Shown one piece after another: positions 1 through 7,226 of a stretch of DNA of 7,350 nt (the stretch's first letter is position 1; each line of letters opens with the position of its first letter). The notes beneath the pieces were generated by a model, which searched no databases, was not told the DNA's origin, and saw only the letters and a list, made by a program, of their open reading frames with translations. Location of the stretch: positions 5,250 through 12,599 of the forward strand of contig MNXL01000286.1 of NCBI GenBank assembly GCA_001871755.1, in the 5' to 3' direction. A program made the position numbers and the translations under genes. This DNA is from Anaerolineae bacterium CG2_30_64_16 (GTDB lineage Bacteria > Chloroflexota > Anaerolineae > CG2-30-64-16).

Positions 1-446
1 CCGCGCCAGCCGATAGTGGTCTCGTTCTTGCTCAACAGCGCCAAGCCGTTGTCGGCCGCTCCGTTCACCCAGGTCTGCACCAGGCTGGTCACGTCCCAAC
101 TATAGTAGGCCAGGCCCGTCCCCACGCCGATGACGTTATTCGCCCCGGTGTAGCCCGGCTGCGTGTTCCAGACCACGACCATTTCTTGCCAGGGCGCGTC
201 AACTCGCTTCAGCTCCACATCCAGGGTGGGCGGCGAGGAAGAGGCTTGCACCAGGTAAGCCTCAAAGCTGGCGCTCAGCACTGTCGCCCCGGCGGGGATG
301 GCGCTCAAGTCGAAGCGGAACAGGGCGCGGCCGGTGGCGCTGGTGCTCTGGCTACCGACGTAGAGGATGGGGGCGGCGCCGTAGTTCGTGGCCGGCGCGG
401 GGGAGTAGATGTAGGTGTCGGCGATGGGCGTCAGGTTCAGCGTCAC
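1..446 (-). repeat. DNRLRE/CBM96-like C-terminal module of the GH5-like enzyme (copy B, truncated by window)
   Basis: Encodes residues 932 to about 1080. It matches copy A at a constant offset of 3355 bases with no insertion or deletion. Hand count gives 112 of 149 identical residues. Differences concentrate in one stretch (about residues 1014-1030, 'APWQEMVVVWNTQPG' against 'TAWLENSATWTTPLS'), while 'GRALFRFDLS', 'IPAGATVLSAS', 'SWDVTSLVQTWVNGA' and 'SKNETTIGWRG' are shared. Recent duplication or gene conversion is likely. Confidence 0.85.
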
Positions 447-3239
447 GGGGGTGGGTGTGGGTGTGTGCGTCGGGGTTGCCGTCGTGGTGGAGGTGGCCGT
501 AGGCGTGAGAGTCGGTGTTTGAGTTGGTGTGGATGTCGCCGTAGAAGTGGGCGTCGGCGTGGACGTGGGCGTGTGGGTCGGTGTGTGCGTCGCCGTCCGG
601 GTGACGGTCGGCGTGGGTGTCCGTGTCGGAGTAACAGGTGGGCCTGCCTTATAGCCCTTCATCCCCAGGGGCAGGTAGAGCCACCGCCGGCCAAACGTGA
701 GGGTGTATAGCGGCACCGGCTGGTTGCCCTGTACTTTCAGAAAATAGCGGCCAGCCGGCAGGTTGCGGACCGCCAGGCGCCTGACTCCGGGTGCGCTGGT
801 CGTCTGGGCGACCACGGCCGGTGTAGCCCGGGCGATGACGTTCAGGTTCATGTCCAGCAGGCTAAACGACAGGGCCTCGGGCAGCGATGTCTCCACCGCC
901 AGGTCCCGCGTCTGAGGCCACTCGAAGAACAGGTAGTCCGGGCAGCCGGGGCCATCGGCCCAGCAGTTGCCAGGGCGCCAGGATCCGGTGGAGCCGGGGT
1001 AGACCAATGTCAACTTGCGCATGTCTTCAAGCAGGATGGGCCACACGGCGCCTTTTTCGGCGCGCATGGCGCTTACGAGGTTCGGCGGCAGGTGGATGGA
1101 CGGCCACGTGTAGACCACGTCCAGGCTGTAGTCCCGCAGCGGTGGGAAGTTTGTCTCACTGCCTACCGCTAGCACCAACCGGCCTTCCTCGCCAATCCCG
1201 TTGGCCCAACGCGGACACCCGATCACGGTAACCGGCTCCGCGATGTCCCAGGCCACTTCACCCGTGGCCTGGTTGTACACCTTGGCGGGCCACAGATCGG
1301 GCAGGTTTGACGGGCGCAAGGTGAGGGTGACGTAGGCATTCATGGGGTCACCGACCACGCACTCGGGCTGGCCGTCAGGCGGCTCCGGTAATCTGATCTC
1401 GAAGAAATCACGGTCGTTGCGCCGGTGCAGGTTGAGGTCGGGGATGATCATCGTCCACTGGCGCAGTACGCCGTTGACCTTCTCGACAAAATCGACCAAA
1501 GGATTGGCGCTGGGATTCACGCGCCGGTCGAAGGTATCGTTGTTAAACGCGATCTCACCGTGGGGGCTGTCGTACCAGTCTGGCGTCAGAGCCCGGACCT
1601 CGACCTCGACCGTATCGCTCGCGCCGCCATTATCGTGGCGGGGCGCCAGGCGGACCTGGTGCGGGCCCTCCTGACCGTAGTCGAAGAAGAAGCCAAATTG
1701 CACCTCGACCTGGTCGCGGCCGGCTGCCGCTGTGTTGGCGTTCGTGATGGTCGTGTCTGGTGGACGTTCGCCATCCACCCACAAATCCACCAGCGTGTGG
1801 AGGTTGTTAGCCAGGCCACACAATCCGCTCACACCTGCTGTGCCACGCGCGGTCACCCCCTCGCCCACGTACACCGGGTCTGGCGTGACAGTCAGTTCGT
1901 TGTCCAGAGCAAGGGAGAGGGCGTTGATCATCCCCTCCACGCGCCACTGTCTACCGTTGCCTGTCCAGCGCGTGTTCCACATATTCGTGGCATGCGGGAC
2001 AATGATCGTATCCCACAGATGTTCGTCCACGCCACTATGCCAAACATCGTCACTGTCGAAGTTGTATCCATATTCCCAGAACATCCAAGGGGTGTTCAGT
2101 TCCTCGGACGTCGTTATCTTATACTCAAAGGAGTTTTCATAATACGAACCGTCTGGATCACGGTAAGGAGTGAATTCCTCGACCAGGAGAAGCTTTCCGT
2201 GCTGTCCACCGACGCCCTCCGGGCTATTGAAGTGACGGATCGAGTCTACGAGGAAGCGGCTATACGGGTGGTGAGTATAAATGTCCACGTGAGCGAAATT
2301 GTGCGAAAAAGGCGCTGGGTCGTCGTCGAGCTTTGTATCCAAAGCGAGATAGGTATCTGGATCGATTCCCTTGACATACGCCGCCATTTCATCCAGCCAG
2401 GATATAAGCTGGTCGGCATTGTCGGTCACGTGTTCCGGCTCATTCATGAGCTCCCAAGCCCAGATGACATCGTTGATGTCCTTCCATTCGCGGTTGCCGA
2501 AATATGGATTCCTATGGTGCAGGATATGGGATACTCGCTGCTTGTATGCATCTTTGGCCGCTGGATCAGAAAAAAACTCTCCCCAACCCAGTCTTTCGGT
2601 TCGTTGTTGGTAGGCGCTGGGATAAGAACCTCCCTGCCAATTCGGGTCGGCGGCCAATCGCGCATACACGTTAGCAGGGGTCTTGCATCCCCGCCACGAG
2701 TAAAAATCAGGCGACATAGGATACGGGCCTAGAAGAAAATTGTGATCCAGAAAGACAATCAAGAGCAGAAGTCCCCGCTCCTTTGCTTCCACCATGAGAT
2801 GATCTATTGCCTCGAGGATACAATCGTTGTACTCGCCTATGGGCAGCGCATCCGCGTCAGTGTCTTCATCATCACCATCGTCATCACTTAATTCGAGGCG
2901 GTGGTCAATGAACACGCGGATGACCTTGAGATTGGCCGCGACCAATTCATCCAGCATGGCGCCCAGGGTCTTATCAGGGTCGTCTGCCGTGTCAGGTTCA
3001 TCGAAGATGTCCCCATTATTCACTCCTGCCCACAGGCGCTCCTCACAGTCGGGGTCAGCGACCGCCGCGCCGGGTCGGGGTGACTGCAGGCTTTCGGTTG
3101 CGTAGCTCGAATAGTCGGTGGTCGTGATGAACGGCGCAACTCCGGGCGGCCGGGCCGTTGCAGAACCAACCGCCAGGAGTAGCGCTATTGCCGCCAGCAG
3201 GAGGCAAGTCCACCTGATGGCTGTGTTCACATTTCGCAT
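1..3239 (-). CDS. Secreted GH5-like beta-glycanase (mannanase-like) with PPC-like and DNRLRE/CBM96-like modules, 3' truncated by window
   Basis: An open frame runs without a stop from 3239 to base 1, giving 1079 codons plus two bases. By comparison with the neighbouring gene about 22 C-terminal residues are missing. Signal peptide 1-29 (core TCLLLAAIALLLAV, cut near 'SATA-R'). GH5-like TIM barrel about 60-440: Arg108 in 'LKVIRVF', acid/base Glu267 in 'WELMNEPE', His-x-Tyr at 324-326, nucleophile Glu355 (or Glu354) in 'LLVEEFT', and Trp385/Trp388 at the last strand. The stretch 'FFSDPAAKDAYK' before the acid/base strand and 'EMAAYVKGIDP' after it resemble GH5_7 endo-beta-mannanases, so mannan or a related beta-glycan is the likely substrate. 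Then an Ig/CARDB-like segment (about 445-550), beta-rich segments with PPC-like features (about 600-720 and 770-850, e.g. 'LPAGRYFLKVQG'), 'YLPLGMKGYK' (855-864), a Thr-Pro linker (868-931) and the DNRLRE-like module (932 on). An in-frame ATG at 3281 lacks a ribosome site. Confidence 0.9.
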   Translation of the reverse strand, partial: MRNVNTAIRWTCLLLAAIALLLAVGSATARPPGVAPFITTTDYSSYATESLQSPRPGAAVADPDCEERLWAGVNNGDIFDEPDTADDPDKTLGAMLDELVAANLKVIRVFIDHRLELSDDDGDDEDTDADALPIGEYNDCILEAIDHLMVEAKERGLLLLIVFLDHNFLLGPYPMSPDFYSWRGCKTPANVYARLAADPNWQGGSYPSAYQQRTERLGWGEFFSDPAAKDAYKQRVSHILHHRNPYFGNREWKDINDVIWAWELMNEPEHVTDNADQLISWLDEMAAYVKGIDPDTYLALDTKLDDDPAPFSHNFAHVDIYTHHPYSRFLVDSIRHFNSPEGVGGQHGKLLLVEEFTPYRDPDGSYYENSFEYKITTSEELNTPWMFWEYGYNFDSDDVWHSGVDEHLWDTIIVPHATNMWNTRWTGNGRQWRVEGMINALSLALDNELTVTPDPVYVGEGVTARGTAGVSGLCGLANNLHTLVDLWVDGERPPDTTITNANTAAAGRDQVEVQFGFFFDYGQEGPHQVRLAPRHDNGGASDTVEVEVRALTPDWYDSPHGEIAFNNDTFDRRVNPSANPLVDFVEKVNGVLRQWTMIIPDLNLHRRNDRDFFEIRLPEPPDGQPECVVGDPMNAYVTLTLRPSNLPDLWPAKVYNQATGEVAWDIAEPVTVIGCPRWANGIGEEGRLVLAVGSETNFPPLRDYSLDVVYTWPSIHLPPNLVSAMRAEKGAVWPILLEDMRKLTLVYPGSTGSWRPGNCWADGPGCPDYLFFEWPQTRDLAVETSLPEALSFSLLDMNLNVIARATPAVVAQTTSAPGVRRLAVRNLPAGRYFLKVQGNQPVPLYTLTFGRRWLYLPLGMKGYKAGPPVTPTRTPTPTVTRTATHTPTHTPTSTPTPTSTATSTPTQTPTLTPTATSTTTATPTHTPTPTPVTLNLTPIADTYIYSPAPATNYGAAPILYVGSQSTSATGRALFRFDLSAIPAGATVLSASFEAYLVQASSSPPTLDVELKRVDAPWQEMVVVWNTQPGYTGANNVIGVGTGLAYYSWDVTSLVQTWVNGAADNGLALLSKNETTIGWR
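447..641 (-). repeat. Thr-Pro-rich linker of the GH5-like enzyme
   Basis: About 65 residues of TPT/TAT/THT units between 'YLPLGMKGYK' and the DNRLRE-like module. It occupies the same place as the protease linker but is about 37 residues shorter, so length has diverged while the flanking module has not gained or lost a residue. Confidence 0.9.
648..677 (-). other. 'YLP..MKxYK' motif before the linker, GH5-like enzyme
   Basis: Residues 855-864, YLPLGMKGYK, close the PPC-like domain and immediately precede the Thr-Pro linker. The equivalent place in the neighbouring protease has YLPSIGKNYR. The shared pattern is Y-L-P-x-x-x-K-x-Y-[KR]. I recall YLPLxxK-type strings near the ends of many Chloroflexota secreted proteins; the role is unknown. 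Confidence 0.6.
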
Positions 3240-3245
3240 GAGGAA

Positions 3246-3251
3246 CCCCCT
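3246..3251 (-). promoter_or_regulatory. Ribosome binding site for the GH5-like gene (start 3239)
   Basis: AGGGGG with a 6-nt spacer (TTCCTC) precedes ATG 3239-3237. It is a moderate match to anti-Shine-Dalgarno (one G-U pair). The upstream ATG at 3281 has no such site and would add 14 polar residues before the signal peptide, so 3239 is preferred. Confidence 0.55.
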
Positions 3252-3288
3252 ATTCACCCGCTTCAGAGTCTCGTATTTCATAGCAAGT

Positions 3289-6200
3289 TCACGGTCGATA
3301 GGCAATCACCAATCGCGGCGGGTTGGGCGGCGGGGCGCTCTCCTTGCTGGCGAAGCCGCGCCAGCCAATCGTAGTCTCGTTCTTGCTCATCAGTGCCATC
3401 CCCTGGTTGGTAGCGCCGTTCACCCAGGTCTGCACCAGGCTGGTCACGTCCCAGCTGTGGTAGCCCAGGCCCGTGCCCACGCCGCTGACATTATCTGCTC
3501 CTGTGTAGGAGAGCGGTGTGGTCCAGGTCGCGCTGTTTTCGAGCCAGGCCGTGTCGACGCGCTTCATCTCCACATCCAGCACTGCCGGCGAGGACGAAGC
3601 CTCTACAACAAAAGCCTGGAAGCTGGCGCTCAGCACCGTGGCCCCGGCCGGGATTGGGCTCAGATCAAAGCGGAAGAGGGCGCGGCCGGTGGCGTTGGTA
3701 CTCTGGCTGCCGACGTAGAGGGTGGTGGCGGCGCCGTAGTTGGTGGTCGGCGCGGCGGAGTAGATGTAGGCGTCGGCGCTGGGCGTCAGGCTCATCGTCA
3801 CAGGGGTGGGTGTGTCCGTGGGCGTGGCGTTTGGGCTTGCTGTAGCGGTCGGTATCGATGTCGCAGTGTCCGTGGCGGTCGGCGTCGGTACAGGGGTGGG
3901 CGTCTCCGTAGCTGTAGGCGTCTCGGTGGGCAGGGGCGTGAAGGTCGGCGCCAGGGTAGGCGTCGGGGTAGGCGTTGCCGTAGCCGTCGGTGTCCCGGTG
4001 GACGTTGGGGTGACAGTGCTGGCCGGTGTGACCGTGGGGGTTCGTGTGCGAGTTGGTGTTTGTGTCGGAGTGGAGGTGGGGGTCCATGATGGGATGGGGG
4101 GCGTTGTGCCGCCGAAGCGATAGTTCTTCCCGATGGACGGCAGATAAGTCCTGTACAGCTCTGCCCGGTATACCGCCGTGAAGGAGGTGTTGCGCAACAC
4201 CCGGGAAGCCATCTCCACTTCCTCTCGGGAGAAGTAGAGATTGTCTCCCTCCCGCCAGTAGATAAAGGTCAGCGGGCCCCACTGGGGATGGAAACCGGCG
4301 GCAGGCGCCGTGAGCTGCAGATGCTCACCTTCGTTGGGGGTGAGGGAGAAGGCCGTTTCACCGCTATCGGCCTCGCCTACATCTGGTCGTTCCCACTGGA
4401 TGGAGACGTCGGACAGCGCCGCCCCTTCCCAGCGTCTGGGTTGTTGCTCGTTACCGGTGGCCACGGGGTACCGAACCTCGGCCGCCACATCTACGCGCAC
4501 CGTCTGCTCGCCGAATTCCGACGCGTCGGGGAAGGTGGGTTGGCGAGCAACCAGGTCCCGGCAGATGATGAGATCATCGATATGTTCCGGCTCCAGCGGG
4601 TTGGAGATGGGATTGAGGTCATAGTTAAGCTCGACACGAGAGATAAGCAACTGGGGGAAGATTGCCCCCATCGCCAGATAGGTGGTGATGCCCTGGTTAA
4701 AGTCGGGGATTGCGCGTCGCACTGAACCCATCGAAAATCCGTCCGCATCGAAGGCGGTAAGCACGGCTTCATCCTTTGCCGGGTTGCCTACAGTGACACG
4801 GCCCAGGCGCAGGCTCACCAGCCGCACTGGCGGATTGAAAACCATCTCCAGTGGGACGCCCCCGCTATTGGCCGGCAGTATAGGCGAGTTGACCAGCGAG
4901 TTGGGAGGTGACTGGCTGGGCAAGCCATTGCGTTGATCGGGGCCGGCTACTCTGGGCTGGCGCACGCCGTCGGCCACGAAGGTCACGCCCTGGGCGGCAT
5001 ACTGGTTGCTCACGGCGGTACCGGGCGCCAGTTCCTCGAACTTGATGGTTGCCACCGCTTGGGGATCGCAGGCGGCCAGCATCTGCGCCTCGGTCAGTCC
5101 CGTGACCCGGACCAGGCTGCGCACGAAGTCGTCATCTTCCTCCGGACTCAGCCCTTTGAGGGGGTTGTTCTGCAGGAAGTTGTAGTCATTGAAGCCGGTT
5201 AGCATTTGGCCGGCGGCCCCGAGGCCATCACGGTTGATGTCGGTGCTGATCCCCCCCGGATTGGGTGGGCTTGCCAGGGTGCTCACGTTTAGATCCACGA
5301 AATCGCCGTCGCGGTTCCAGTCAAAGGGCTGGTTGGCGCGCCGAGAGAGTACAGAGTTGACAGGGAGGGCACAATTGACGTCGCAGATGCCATCGGGGGG
5401 GACATTGGTATCTACTGGTTTGGGTCCATAGAAAACGATGGCCTGACCATCGCCGACTCCTTCCGGTTCGTCCAGAAAGATTTCGTTAAGGGGCGGCAGG
5501 CCGCCGCGGAAGCCCGTGAAGGGAACGTTGTCGTCGGAAGCGGGGCTGTCCATGGAATAGGTATAGCGCTGGTTATCAGGCAGGCCGTCGTGGTCGAAGT
5601 CGAACCCGGTCAGCGGATTGGCCAGGTCGTCGCCGTCGAGATCATAGGTGACACCACGGAACTGGTGGTCGTAGCTCATGATGCTGATGTAGTTCGGCTT
5701 CCGGTTGATGCTGTCTCCGCCACCGTGGCCGAGACCCAGGCTATGTCCCAGTTCGTGCAGGAACGTGCCGGTGTGGTCGCCGACGCTTCCGCTGACTGGC
5801 AGACCAGCGGGACCTACCAGTCCCCCTCCCTGGTTGGCCCGCGCTCCCAGCGATACAAGGAAATCCACTGCACCCCATGGCGTCCAGCCGCTGGCATTGG
5901 GGTTGTTTGCCGAGTTGCTGAGGTGAGCGAAGAGAACGTAGCGGAAAGCCCGCGTCCGATTCGCAACAAAGTTGTTTGTCCAGGCAAGGGTAGCATTGGC
6001 CGGTGACAATGGGGTGAACTCGCCCAGTTGGCCAGCTGCGCACGGTGCTTGGGTCAGGTTGGCGCAGACACGGTTTCCGCCGCCCGGCGTGGTGTTGCCA
6101 AGTGCCCCCAGGTTCCCGATGTCCACTATGCCATCCCCATTCGCATCCACATTACCAGTGGCATCCACTGTGAATGTGTTCAAGCCGTAAATGAGAGTGT

Positions 6201-7197
6201 AATTGGCATAGAGGGTCCCCACGTCCAGGTGTAAAGCGATCCCGCCCGGACGCGCGACACCATCAGGGGCTGGAGGGTTGGTAACTGGTGCCCGATCGAG
6301 TTCGTGCCAGGCATTGATCAGCGCCGGCAGCCACGGCTCGTGGCTGTGATCGGCGGGGGCTACGCCGTCGGAGTCCACCATCCAGTCCAGCTCCACGAAC
6401 AGGTCCTTGCGGAAGGGATCGGCTCCCATACCGGGCAGATCCACGTCTACGGTGCCGTCGCCGTTGCTGTCTATGCCACACAGCTCTGCGGCATCGGTCA
6501 AACCGTCGAAGTCCGAGTCTCCATTGTTAGCGCCTTCCACCGTCCCGGCCACCGTGAACACAATGCGGGCTCGATCCTTTTGCGTGCCTGCCATACTGAT
6601 CCGGCCCCGTGCGCACTGAAACTCGCCCTCTTCGTCTGTGGCGCCGTCGTTATCATCGTCAAATCCCTGTATGTTCAGGCGGTGGGTAGCCGGCCAGAAC
6701 CAGAAGGCTATAATTCTGTCACTGTTTTCATCGCCTACTTCGGGATTGATATCGATCAAATCGTCCTCGGAGGGCCAGTCGTCATCGTAGATCCAGATCA
6801 GGACAAAAACAGTTGGATTGTCACCGCTCAAGTCGCGCGAGCAACCCCAATCTGGATAAATGTCATACCCCTCCAGATTGTCTTCTTCGTTATCACAGGG
6901 TGTCCAAGGCACCTCGTAGTTCTCAGGGTCGTTAATAACAATGTGGTGGTAGAAATCATACGCTCCCGAGGCGTCGTTATCGTCAAGGTCGTGCAGCTCA
7001 TTGATGGTGACGGATACCGTCCACGTGGCGGCATTCTGCGCCAAGGACACCGGACCGGACCCAGCCAGACATAGCGCCAGTACAGTCAGCGCAACTACCA
7101 GGGCAATAACCTGCCTGTTCATCCTCCTCCTCTTCCCATTCGAGTTCAGATCAGGATCGAGTACCTGCACAGTATCGAGAACACGTTGGCTTTTCAT
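3289..7197 (-). CDS. Secreted multidomain metzincin-type zinc metalloprotease with C-terminal DNRLRE/CBM96-like module
   Basis: 1302 residues from the chosen ATG. Numbering here starts at that ATG. Residues 1-25 are polar/basic (KRRR at the end). A hydrophobic core follows (about 30-45) with a likely signal peptidase site at 'VSLA-Q' near 53. The catalytic site is HELGHSLGLGH (481-491; DNA 5725-5757), a full HExxHxxGxxH zinc motif with Glu482 as general base, and a Met-turn 'SIMSY' at Met507. This is the metzincin signature, but the exact peptidase family is not assigned. Asp/Asn-rich loops of the thrombospondin type 3/EF-hand kind (around 179, 225-253, 350-361, 518-543, 626-663) suggest calcium binding. 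Next come a beta-sandwich, lectin-like region (about 715-880), a second beta region (about 895-1015), 'YLPSIGKNYR' (1018-1027), a Thr-Pro linker (about 1031-1132) and a DNRLRE/CBM96-like module (1133-1302). Predicted to be extracellular. Start 7197 was chosen for its GGAGG with 6-nt spacer; 7230 and 7122 are alternatives. The substrate is unknown. Confidence 0.9.
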   Translation of the reverse strand: MKSQRVLDTVQVLDPDLNSNGKRRRMNRQVIALVVALTVLALCLAGSGPVSLAQNAATWTVSVTINELHDLDDNDASGAYDFYHHIVINDPENYEVPWTPCDNEEDNLEGYDIYPDWGCSRDLSGDNPTVFVLIWIYDDDWPSEDDLIDINPEVGDENSDRIIAFWFWPATHRLNIQGFDDDNDGATDEEGEFQCARGRISMAGTQKDRARIVFTVAGTVEGANNGDSDFDGLTDAAELCGIDSNGDGTVDVDLPGMGADPFRKDLFVELDWMVDSDGVAPADHSHEPWLPALINAWHELDRAPVTNPPAPDGVARPGGIALHLDVGTLYANYTLIYGLNTFTVDATGNVDANGDGIVDIGNLGALGNTTPGGGNRVCANLTQAPCAAGQLGEFTPLSPANATLAWTNNFVANRTRAFRYVLFAHLSNSANNPNASGWTPWGAVDFLVSLGARANQGGGLVGPAGLPVSGSVGDHTGTFLHELGHSLGLGHGGGDSINRKPNYISIMSYDHQFRGVTYDLDGDDLANPLTGFDFDHDGLPDNQRYTYSMDSPASDDNVPFTGFRGGLPPLNEIFLDEPEGVGDGQAIVFYGPKPVDTNVPPDGICDVNCALPVNSVLSRRANQPFDWNRDGDFVDLNVSTLASPPNPGGISTDINRDGLGAAGQMLTGFNDYNFLQNNPLKGLSPEEDDDFVRSLVRVTGLTEAQMLAACDPQAVATIKFEELAPGTAVSNQYAAQGVTFVADGVRQPRVAGPDQRNGLPSQSPPNSLVNSPILPANSGGVPLEMVFNPPVRLVSLRLGRVTVGNPAKDEAVLTAFDADGFSMGSVRRAIPDFNQGITTYLAMGAIFPQLLISRVELNYDLNPISNPLEPEHIDDLIICRDLVARQPTFPDASEFGEQTVRVDVAAEVRYPVATGNEQQPRRWEGAALSDVSIQWERPDVGEADSGETAFSLTPNEGEHLQLTAPAAGFHPQWGPLTFIYWREGDNLYFSREEVEMASRVLRNTSFTAVYRAELYRTYLPSIGKNYRFGGTTPPIPSWTPTSTPTQTPTRTRTPTVTPASTVTPTSTGTPTATATPTPTPTLAPTFTPLPTETPTATETPTPVPTPTATDTATSIPTATASPNATPTDTPTPVTMSLTPSADAYIYSAAPTTNYGAATTLYVGSQSTNATGRALFRFDLSPIPAGATVLSASFQAFVVEASSSPAVLDVEMKRVDTAWLENSATWTTPLSYTGADNVSGVGTGLGYHSWDVTSLVQTWVNGATNQGMALMSKNETTIGWRGFASKESAPPPNPPRLVIAYRP
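3292..3801 (-). repeat. DNRLRE/CBM96-like C-terminal module of the metalloprotease (copy A)
   Basis: Encodes residues 1133-1302. Visible family hallmarks are 'ADAYIYS...TNYGAATTLYVG', 'ALFRFDLSPIPAGATVLSA', a central 'KRVDTAW.ENSATW', 'VTSLVQTWVNG', and the closing 'FASKES...PRLVIAY'. The domain is a beta-sandwich found at the ends of secreted carbohydrate-active and surface proteins; CBM96 members bind polysaccharide. Here it is inferred to be a binding or targeting module. Bases 3356-3801 align without gaps to bases 1-446. Confidence 0.8.
3802..4107 (-). repeat. Thr-Pro-rich linker of the metalloprotease
   Basis: About 102 residues built of imperfect TPT, TPTAT and TETPT units, coded by ACNCCN hexamer-like repeats. 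It follows 'YLPSIGKNYR' and leads straight into the DNRLRE-like module. Such linkers are extended, protease-resistant and often O-glycosylated in secreted enzymes; here that is inference. The repetitive DNA creates long spurious Val/Gly-rich frames on the plus strand. Confidence 0.9.
4117..4146 (-). other. 'YLP..GKxYR' motif before the linker, metalloprotease
   Basis: Residues 1018-1027, YLPSIGKNYR, follow a beta region ending 'TAVYRAELYRT' and precede the Thr-Pro linker. This matches the position of YLPLGMKGYK in the GH5-like enzyme although the domains before it differ. Confidence 0.6.
7123..7131 (-). promoter_or_regulatory. Second purine-rich ribosome-site-like stretch before an internal ATG (7122)
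   Basis: AGGAGGAGG abuts an in-frame ATG (7122-7120) that begins 'MNRQVIALVVALTVLALCLAGS', a compact textbook signal peptide. The Shine-Dalgarno match is excellent, but spacing is only 0-3 nt depending on register. It could be a genuine alternative start, or simply the Arg-rich codons (KRRR) before the hydrophobic core. Confidence 0.4.
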
Positions 7198-7203
7198 GGT
7201 TAA

Positions 7204-7208
7204 CCTCC
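7204..7208 (-). promoter_or_regulatory. Ribosome binding site for the metalloprotease gene (start 7197)
   Basis: GGAGG followed by a 6-nt spacer (TTAACC) and ATG at 7197-7195. Sequence and spacing are near ideal, and this decided the start. It lies just downstream of the upstream gene's stop, as expected inside an operon. Confidence 0.75.
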
Positions 7209-7226
7209 GAGCCTGGATTCTGAGCC

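Noticed and set aside
1425..2732. 435-residue open frame on the plus strand
   Set aside because: It lies wholly antisense to the GH5-like gene, whose frame carries catalytic motifs, signal peptide and ribosome site. The plus-strand product shows no recognisable domain or ribosome site.
3240..3290. Possible promoter or terminator between the two large genes
   Set aside because: The gap is at most 49 nt, has no GC-rich hairpin followed by a T-run on the minus strand, and no convincing -35/-10 pair.
3118..4089. 323-residue plus-strand frame with Arg/Gly-rich tail
   Set aside because: It is antisense across the gene junction, the DNRLRE module and the Thr-Pro linker. The Gly/Arg-rich tail is an artefact of the repetitive linker DNA.
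3802..4107. Possible CRISPR or tandem-repeat array
   Set aside because: The repeats are imperfect 6-12 base units keeping the protein frame (Thr-Pro linker), with no uniform repeat or spacer lengths.
6304..7074. 256-residue plus-strand frame with hydrophobic Val/Ile stretches
   Set aside because: It is complementary to Asp/Asn-rich calcium-loop codons of the metalloprotease (GAY/AAY read as RTC/RTT, Val/Ile). The minus-strand frame is clearly the real gene.
7050..7080. Possible lipoprotein lipobox in the metalloprotease signal peptide (LALC)
   Set aside because: The residue before Cys is Leu, not Gly/Ala/Ser, and the Cys lies inside the hydrophobic core. A signal peptidase I site at VSLA-Q fits better.
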